Shown: positions 6,226 to 10,140 of the stretch, piece after piece
Position numbering within the stretch: position 1 is the first letter of the stretch
How the letters are laid out: the number at the start of each line of letters is the position of its first letter
NCBI GenBank assembly: GCA_012719195.1
Contig: JAAYAV010000044.1
Coordinates: 1-10,140 of the forward strand
Length of the DNA stretch: 10,140 nt
Source: Anaerolineae bacterium
Lineage (GTDB): Bacteria > Chloroflexota > Anaerolineae > DRVO01
Reading direction: 5' to 3'
The notes under the pieces: model-generated
Told to the model about the DNA's origin: nothing
The model's input: only the letters and a program-made list of their open reading frames with translations
Databases searched by the model: none
Program-made: the position numbers and the translations under genes

Positions 6226-6259
6226 CAAAGAACAGGGCGCGGGAAGGCCTCCCGCGCCC
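6226..6259 (-). terminator. Intrinsic terminator of the tig-clpP-clpX operon
   Basis: Downstream of the clpX stop, on the minus strand, GGGCGCGGGA (6250-6259) pairs perfectly with TCCCGCGCCC (6235-6244) around a 5-nt loop. The T-rich run TGTTCTTTG (6226-6234) follows immediately. This is the best terminator in the window and separates clpX from the UroD-like gene. Confidence 0.85.
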
Positions 6260-6292
6260 CAGAGCGATCACGTTATGCCAGAGAAGCCCGGC

Positions 6293-7570
6293 CTAGGCCG
6301 TCTCCTCGAGCCAGTCCACCGGCCGCTCCGACTGCGTCAGGAGGAGAGGCGGGTTGCCCAGCAGCACGGTGTCGGCGCTGACGATACACTTACGCACGTC
6401 CTTGCGCGAAGGGATCTCGTACATCACGTCCAGGAGGATCTCTTCGACGATGGTGCGCAGACCGCGTGCGCCCGTCTTGCGCTCCAGCGCCTTGTCGGCG
6501 ATGGCCGTCAGCGCATCCTCGGTGAACACCAACTCCACGTCGTCCAGGGCGAAGAGGCGCTGGTACTGCTTGAGCACCGCGTCCTTGGGCTGGGTGAGGA
6601 TGTCGATGAGGGTATCGCGGTCCAGCGGGTCGACGCTTACCACGATGGGCAAGCGCCCCACAAACTCGGGGATCAGCCCGAACTCGAGCAGATCGTCCGG
6701 CGTGACTTGGCGCAGCAACTCGCCCAATGCGGCGTTGCGGTTGTGACGCTCCACCTCGCCCTTGGGGAAGCCTACCCGTCCCTTGGCGCCCACGCGCCGG
6801 GCTACGATCTCCTCCAAGGTGTCGAAGGCGCCGCCCACGATGAACAGGATCTTCCCGGTGTTGATCTGCAGGAACTCCTGATGCGGGTGCTTGCGCCCAC
6901 CCTGGGGAGGCACATTGGCCAGGGTGCCCTCGATGATCTTCAGCAGGCCTTGCTGCACCCCCTCACCCGACACGTCCCGGGTGATGGAGGGGTTGTCCCC
7001 GGCCTTGCGGGCGATCTTGTCGATCTCATCGATGTAGACGATGCCCTTCTCCGCCCGAGCGATGTCAAAGTCGGCCACCTGAATGAGGCGGAGGAGAATG
7101 TTCTCCACGTCCTCGCCCACGTAGCCGGCCTCGGTGAGAGAAGTGGCGTCGGCGATGCAGAAGGGTACGTTGAGGATGCGGGCTAGTGTCTGCGCCAGCA
7201 GCGTCTTGCCACAGCCGGTGGGGCCGACGAGGAGCACGTTGCTCTTCTGCAGTTCCACCCCGTCGTCCGGGCTGTCGTTACTGATGCGCTTGTAGTGGTT
7301 GTAGACCGCCACCGAAAGCACCTTCTTGGCCTGGTCCTGCCCCACCACGTATTCGTCGATGCGCTGGTAGATGTCCTTCGGAGAGAGCAGCTGCACGGCG
7401 CTCTGCACCGGCTGGACCTTGGCCCCGCGCTCCTCCTCCAGGATGTCCCGACAGAGGTCCACGCACTCATCGCAGATGAACACACCGTCCGGCCCGGCTA
7501 TCAACCGGCTGACCTGGTCCTGGCGCCGGTTGCAGAAGGAGCAGAACTGCATGCTGCGCGGGTTATCCAT
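6293..7570 (-). CDS. clpX: ATP-dependent Clp protease ATP-binding subunit ClpX
   Basis: This 425-residue AAA+ unfoldase forms hexamers that unfold tagged proteins and feed them into ClpP. The N-terminal zinc-binding domain has C10, C13, C33 and C36 in the CSFC and CDEC pairs. Walker A is GPTGCGKT (116-123), and Walker B is IVYIDEID (177-184). The substrate-gripping pore loop GYVG is at 149-152 and the RKH loop at 226-228. FVGRLP (303-308) carries the arginine finger, and TGARGLR (366-372) is sensor 2. The ClpP-contact IGF loop reads VGF (266-268), a mild variant. The length is typical. The ATG at 7570 overlaps the end of clpP by 8 nt and has GGAGG 9 nt upstream inside clpP, so translation is probably coupled. 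It is the third gene of tig-clpP-clpX and is followed by the terminator at 6226-6259. Confidence 0.97.
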   Translation of the reverse strand: MDNPRSMQFCSFCNRRQDQVSRLIAGPDGVFICDECVDLCRDILEEERGAKVQPVQSAVQLLSPKDIYQRIDEYVVGQDQAKKVLSVAVYNHYKRISNDSPDDGVELQKSNVLLVGPTGCGKTLLAQTLARILNVPFCIADATSLTEAGYVGEDVENILLRLIQVADFDIARAEKGIVYIDEIDKIARKAGDNPSITRDVSGEGVQQGLLKIIEGTLANVPPQGGRKHPHQEFLQINTGKILFIVGGAFDTLEEIVARRVGAKGRVGFPKGEVERHNRNAALGELLRQVTPDDLLEFGLIPEFVGRLPIVVSVDPLDRDTLIDILTQPKDAVLKQYQRLFALDDVELVFTEDALTAIADKALERKTGARGLRTIVEEILLDVMYEIPSRKDVRKCIVSADTVLLGNPPLLLTQSERPVDWLEETA

Positions 7571-8210
7571 CCGCTTTGTCCTCCGATGCCTCGGCGTCGG
7601 CCGCGTTGAGGAGCTCCACCTTCTTGTCGTTCGCGCTCAGGACCTGATCGATGAGGCCGTAGTCCAGCGCCTCTGCCGCCGACATGAACCGGTCCCGCTG
7701 GAAGTCAAGCGCGATCTGCTCCACCGTCTGGCCGGTATGGCGCGCCAGGATCTGGTGTAGGCGGCCCTGCATACGCAGGAGTTCCTTGGCGGCAATCTCC
7801 ACGTCCGGAGCGTAGCCGCGCGCGCCGCCGCCGGCCGGGTGCATATGCACCGTGGCGTTGGGAAGGGCGTAGCGCCGACCCTTGCTGCCGGCTGCCAGGA
7901 TGAGCGTGCCCAGGCTGGCCGTCCAGCCCACGGCGATGGTGCTTACCGGGGCCTCGATGATCTGGATGGTGTCGTACATCGCCAAGCCGGGGTAGATCTC
8001 CCCGCCGGGGGAGTTGATGTAGATCGAGATCTCCCGCTCCGGGTCTTCCCGGTTCAGGTACAGAAGCTGGGCCACCACCAGGTTCGATACCTGGTCGTTG
8101 ATGGGTGTGCCTAGGAAAATGATCCGTTCCCGCAATAACAGTGAGTAGATGTCGTAGGCGCGCTCGCCCCGACCGGTGGATTCGATAACCATTGGAATCA
8201 GACTATTCAT
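7563..8210 (-). CDS. clpP: ATP-dependent Clp protease proteolytic subunit ClpP
   Basis: This 215-residue serine peptidase assembles into the two-ring degradation chamber capped by ClpX. The triad is complete: S99 in WTASLG, H124 in VHMHPAGGG, and D169 in IALDFQRDRF. The oxyanion and strand motif SPGGEIYPGLAMYD (67-80) and FMSAAEALDYGLID (175-188) are standard. The family's Gln after the active-site His is Pro here (HPAGGG for the usual HQPxGG), a minor change. The C-terminus ends in a short acidic tail (about 201-215). The ATG at 8210 follows the tig stop by only 2 nt, and its GGAAGAG Shine-Dalgarno lies in the last codons of tig. The 3' end overlaps clpX by 8 nt. The N-terminus shows no signal peptide and could be trimmed on maturation as in other ClpP proteins. 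Confidence 0.97.
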   Translation of the reverse strand: MNSLIPMVIESTGRGERAYDIYSLLLRERIIFLGTPINDQVSNLVVAQLLYLNREDPEREISIYINSPGGEIYPGLAMYDTIQIIEAPVSTIAVGWTASLGTLILAAGSKGRRYALPNATVHMHPAGGGARGYAPDVEIAAKELLRMQGRLHQILARHTGQTVEQIALDFQRDRFMSAAEALDYGLIDQVLSANDKKVELLNAADAEASEDKADG

Positions 8211-8212
8211 AC

Positions 8213-9598
8213 TTACTCTTCCTTCGGCGTTGAGGCCTCGTCCTCCCCCTCGGCCGTTTCCACAATCTCGACCGCGGGCGACGGCATCTCTTCCAGCGGG
8301 ATCTCTTCTTCCTCCGGCTCCGGCTCGCCCGTGACGATGCTCACCAGGCGGCGCATCCCGCGCTCCATAACTAGGCTGGCAGCTACGCGCGCCCGGAACT
8401 CCGGACTGCTGAGGTACTCAGACACTCCCGCCGCGCCGGCGCCCATGTCCTGCGCCATGCGATTGATCCGCGCCGTGAGTTCCTCGTCGCTGGCCTCAAT
8501 TCCCTCTTCCTTGATCAGCTGGCGCAGGGCCTGACCCTCGCGCACGTTCTTCTCTGCCACGGGGCGCTGCCGCTCGCGCAGCTCCTCCCGCGTAGTCTTC
8601 ATGGCCTGGTAGTAGGCCTCCAGGCTGATGCGCTGCTGCCGCAAGCGCTGCTCGAGCGTGGACATGAGGCGGTCGAGCTCGTCCTCGACGGCCGCCTGGG
8701 GATACTTGATCGTCGCCCCGGCCACCAGCGCCTCCACGGCGCTCTGGCGCAGCTTCTCTTCCGCCGTCTCCTTCGCCTGGCCCTCCAGACGCTGACGCAT
8801 CTCCTGTCGCAGGTTGGCCAGATCGTCGTAGTCACCCATCATTACGGCGAACTCGTCGTTCAGCTCCGGCAGGACCTGGGCGTGCGTCTCGTTCAGCTCC
8901 ACGGTCACATGGGCCTTCTTGCCGGCGATGTCGTCGTTCGGGTGATCCACCGGGAAGACGGTGTCGAACTCGACCACATCTCCAACAGTGGCTCCGACCA
9001 GGTGCTCCGATAGGCCGGGCACTCCCTCTTCCTCCACCGACGGCACCGGGAAGCGGGCACTCTCGTCGTCGTCCTTGGGCCCGTCCTCAACTTCAACGAG
9101 CATGCGACCGTTGACGACGTCGCCGACTTGCAGCGGGCGCTCGATGGGCTCCAGGTGCCCACGCTGCCGGCGGAGCTCGTCCAAGTACTCATCCACCGCC
9201 TCGTCGGTCACCTCGGCCGGCTCCCGCTCTACCTTGACGGAGCGGTAGTCGCCCAGCTCAACGACTGGCTCGGTGGGCACATTCACGGTGATGCGGGGGG
9301 GATGCGCCTCCATCTCGGTGAGCTCGGGCCGGCTGTAGGGCTCGATCTCCTGCTCCTCGATGGCCTTAGCCACCAACTCGGGAGCGACGTTCTCCAGCGC
9401 CTCGTGGGTGAGGTAGTCATCACCGACAAGGCGGACAATGACGTCGTAAGGGGCCTTGCCCTTGCGGAAGCCCGGAATCTGGAAACGACGAGATGCATCC
9501 TGGGCCGCCTTGCGCTTGGCGGCGGCCATAGTCTCGTCGTCAACTTCGATGGTAAGGCTGGTGACGCAATCTTCGGTCTGCTGGGTAGTTACCTTCAA
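8213..9598 (-). CDS. tig: Trigger factor, ribosome-associated chaperone
   Basis: This 461-residue ATP-independent chaperone binds nascent chains at the ribosome exit and has peptidyl-prolyl isomerase activity. The ribosome-binding domain (about 1-110) contains the signature GFRKGKAP (43-50). The FKBP-type isomerase domain is at about 150-240, with VPGLSEHLVGATVGD (193-207). The remainder is the long helical substrate-cradling domain, rich in Arg, Glu and Gln. A very acidic tail (424-461) follows. I place the start at TTG 9598: it gives the family start KVTTQQTEDCVTSL, with AGGAG 9 nt upstream and a promoter at 9630-9659. The frame stays open for another 137 codons to 10009, but that stretch has no trigger-factor character and is antisense to the toxin-antitoxin genes. 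It is the first gene of tig-clpP-clpX, which links folding and degradation. Confidence 0.95.
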   Translation of the reverse strand: MKVTTQQTEDCVTSLTIEVDDETMAAAKRKAAQDASRRFQIPGFRKGKAPYDVIVRLVGDDYLTHEALENVAPELVAKAIEEQEIEPYSRPELTEMEAHPPRITVNVPTEPVVELGDYRSVKVEREPAEVTDEAVDEYLDELRRQRGHLEPIERPLQVGDVVNGRMLVEVEDGPKDDDESARFPVPSVEEEGVPGLSEHLVGATVGDVVEFDTVFPVDHPNDDIAGKKAHVTVELNETHAQVLPELNDEFAVMMGDYDDLANLRQEMRQRLEGQAKETAEEKLRQSAVEALVAGATIKYPQAAVEDELDRLMSTLEQRLRQQRISLEAYYQAMKTTREELRERQRPVAEKNVREGQALRQLIKEEGIEASDEELTARINRMAQDMGAGAAGVSEYLSSPEFRARVAASLVMERGMRRLVSIVTGEPEPEEEEIPLEEMPSPAVEIVETAEGEDEASTPKEE

Positions 9599-9607
9599 CT
9601 GGTGTCG

Positions 9608-9612
9608 CTCCT
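9608..9612 (-). promoter_or_regulatory. Shine-Dalgarno fixing the TTG start of tig
   Basis: AGGAG on the minus strand lies 9 nt before TTG 9598 and downstream of the predicted transcription start near 9623. No ATG or GTG in the same frame gives a family-like N-terminus. Confidence 0.7.
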
Positions 9613-9629
9613 GGCAGGATTCGAACCAG

Positions 9630-9659
9630 ATTATAGCACCGGCGTCTTTCGTGCCACAA
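9630..9659 (-). promoter_or_regulatory. Promoter for tig-clpP-clpX
   Basis: On the minus strand a perfect -10 TATAAT (9630-9635) has a weak -35 TTGTGG (9654-9659, 3/6) 18 bp upstream. The predicted start near 9623 leaves a leader of about 25 nt. I see no heat-shock (CIRCE-like) inverted repeat near it. Confidence 0.65.
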
Positions 9660-9661
9660 AG

Positions 9662-9714
9662 GCCCGCCGACCGCCAGCCCGCCGACCGTCGCCACCGTGT
9701 CCGGCGCCGGTGGC
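9662..9714. repeat. Short tandem repeat and hairpin between divergent promoters
   Basis: gcccgccgaccg occurs twice (9662-9673 and 9677-9688, 15-bp period). It is followed by an inverted repeat gccaccg/cggtggc (9691-9697/9708-9714), whose loop can form a second palindrome ccggcgccgg (9701-9710). The block lies between the tig promoter and the -10 of the antitoxin gene. It may be the operator that toxin-antitoxin complexes commonly use for autoregulation; that is inference from position. Confidence 0.45.
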
Positions 9715-9725
9715 CCGTGTATAAT
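9697..9725 (+). promoter_or_regulatory. Probable promoter of the toxin-antitoxin pair
   Basis: A perfect -10 TATAAT lies at 9720-9725, with a predicted start near 9732. No good -35 is seen at the right distance (gtgtcc at 9697-9702), so activity may be weak or need help. The hairpin at 9691-9714 overlaps the -35 position, which fits repression by a bound complex. Confidence 0.5.
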
Positions 9726-9766
9726 GGCGGTGTACGGGACGAGGAGTAGGGCAGGTAGGGAACAGG

Positions 9767-9994
9767 ATGGTCAAGGCGATGGACACATACCGGACGGAGG
9801 CGGTCATCACTAAGGACCGCACTCTGACCTTGGAGGATCTTCCCTTCCAAGCGGGCGAACGCGTCGAGGTGATCGTCGTTACTCAGGCTGGTCCGCCTAC
9901 CGAAGGCGGCTCTCGCCCCCTGCGGGGTACGCCTGTGCGCTATCGTGACCCGTTCGAGCCGGTTGCCGAGGCTGACTGGGAGTCTCTCACTTGA
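9767..9994 (+). CDS. Small antitoxin-like protein (VapB role), upstream of VapC
   Basis: This 75-residue protein is probably the antitoxin that neutralises the PIN toxin encoded next, and with it represses their shared promoter. I do not recognise a precise Pfam family. The N-terminal half (YRTEAVITKDRTLTLEDLPF, 8-27, then GERVEVIVV, 30-38) has the short beta-strand pattern of AbrB/SpoVT-like antitoxins. The C-terminal half (PLRGTPVRYRDPFEPVAEAD, 51-70) is proline-rich and acidic, like tails that wrap around VapC. The ATG at 9767 has AGGG 6 nt upstream; an in-frame ATG at 9779 is the alternative. Its stop overlaps the toxin start by 4 nt (TTGA), so the genes are translated together. It is divergent from tig. 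The antitoxin call rests largely on its neighbour. Confidence 0.7.
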   Translation: MVKAMDTYRTEAVITKDRTLTLEDLPFQAGERVEVIVVTQAGPPTEGGSRPLRGTPVRYRDPFEPVAEADWESLT

Positions 9995-10140
9995 TCGTTC
10001 TGGACACACATGTCTGGAGCTGGTGGGTCCACTGCCCAGAGAGGCTTACCGACGCACAGCAGAGCGTCCTCACGGCCGCCGAGGCCGACGTCATCGGCGT
10101 CAGCGCCATCTCCTGCTGGGAAGCGGCGAAGCTGGTGGAG
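9991..10140 (+). CDS. vapC: VapC-type PIN-domain toxin (ribonuclease), 5' part only
   Basis: The first 50 codons are present and the gene continues beyond the window. VapC toxins are Mg-dependent RNases that cut tRNA or rRNA and stop translation when the antitoxin is lost. The N-terminus MIVLDTHVWSWWV places the first catalytic acid at D5. ISCWEAAKL (40-48) supplies the second conserved acid, E44. Both are hallmarks of VapC. The distal Asp residues lie outside the window, so activity cannot be judged. The start is a TTG (9991) overlapping the antitoxin stop by 4 nt, which gives the family's usual first residues. No ATG nearby does so. Confidence 0.85.
   Translation, partial: MIVLDTHVWSWWVHCPERLTDAQQSVLTAAEADVIGVSAISCWEAAKLVE

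Noticed and set aside
5084..7186. A 700-codon open frame on the plus strand
   Set aside because: It lies antisense to the UroD-like gene and clpX, both clear families on the minus strand. Its protein is an Arg/His/Gln/Val-rich shadow with no motifs, a usual by-product of high GC.
9607..9634. A tRNA T-arm-like string (ggttcgaatcc) on the minus strand upstream of tig
   Set aside because: Its flanking bases do not form a 5-bp T-stem, no matching acceptor 5' half lies about 70 nt upstream, and the tig promoter and leader occupy the same bases.
9599..10009. N-terminal extension of trigger factor by 137 codons
   Set aside because: The added stretch lacks trigger-factor features, spans the promoter of tig and lies antisense to the toxin-antitoxin genes. 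The family start fits TTG 9598.

Overview
The window is GC-rich chromosomal DNA from a bacterium, with eight complete protein genes, a small toxin-antitoxin pair that runs off the right edge, and one compact inverted-repeat element. It has no rRNA, tRNA or CRISPR array. My best guess at the host is Chloroflexota, perhaps Anaerolineae or Caldilineae. That is inference from the GC bias, the mix of sugar oxidoreductases with an orphan UroD-family protein, and an 'acctaaccccc ... gggggttaggt' hairpin element of a kind I associate with that phylum. No marker gene here proves it.

Left part (1-3461, all on the minus strand). A Gfo/Idh/MocA oxidoreductase is joined by a TGATG stop/start overlap to an ATP-type phosphofructokinase. 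A separate, well-formed promoter then drives a type II NADH:quinone oxidoreductase. At 3462-3722 lies a divergent control region, with a minus-strand promoter for the oxidoreductase-kinase pair (a perfect 12-bp palindrome sits in its spacer) and a near-consensus plus-strand promoter for an aldo/keto reductase (3723-4697). Together these genes look like sugar or polyol redox and phosphorylation plus respiratory NADH oxidation. The substrates cannot be read from the sequence.

Middle part (4698-5158). The aldo/keto reductase and a UroD-family gene converge here, and the gap is non-coding. It holds a 258-bp MITE-like element with 14-bp terminal inverted repeats and an 11-bp duplicated target. Nested inside is a 150-bp hairpin-rich module bounded by its own 11-bp inverted repeat.

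Right part (5159-9598, minus strand). This is the classical protein quality-control operon tig-clpP-clpX (trigger factor, ClpP peptidase, ClpX unfoldase), tightly packed and closed by a strong intrinsic terminator at 6226-6259. Downstream of the terminator is a UroD/MtaA-like protein with an H-x-C metal site, probably a cobamide-linked methyltransferase rather than HemE. Divergent from tig, a 168-bp control region leads on the plus strand to a small antitoxin-like gene and a VapC PIN-domain toxin, cut by the window end after 50 codons.

I found no clearly unprecedented multi-gene system. The most unusual items are the inverted-repeat element with its nested module, the Gfo/Idh-PFK coupled pair with altered PFK motifs, and the orphan UroD-like methyltransferase.
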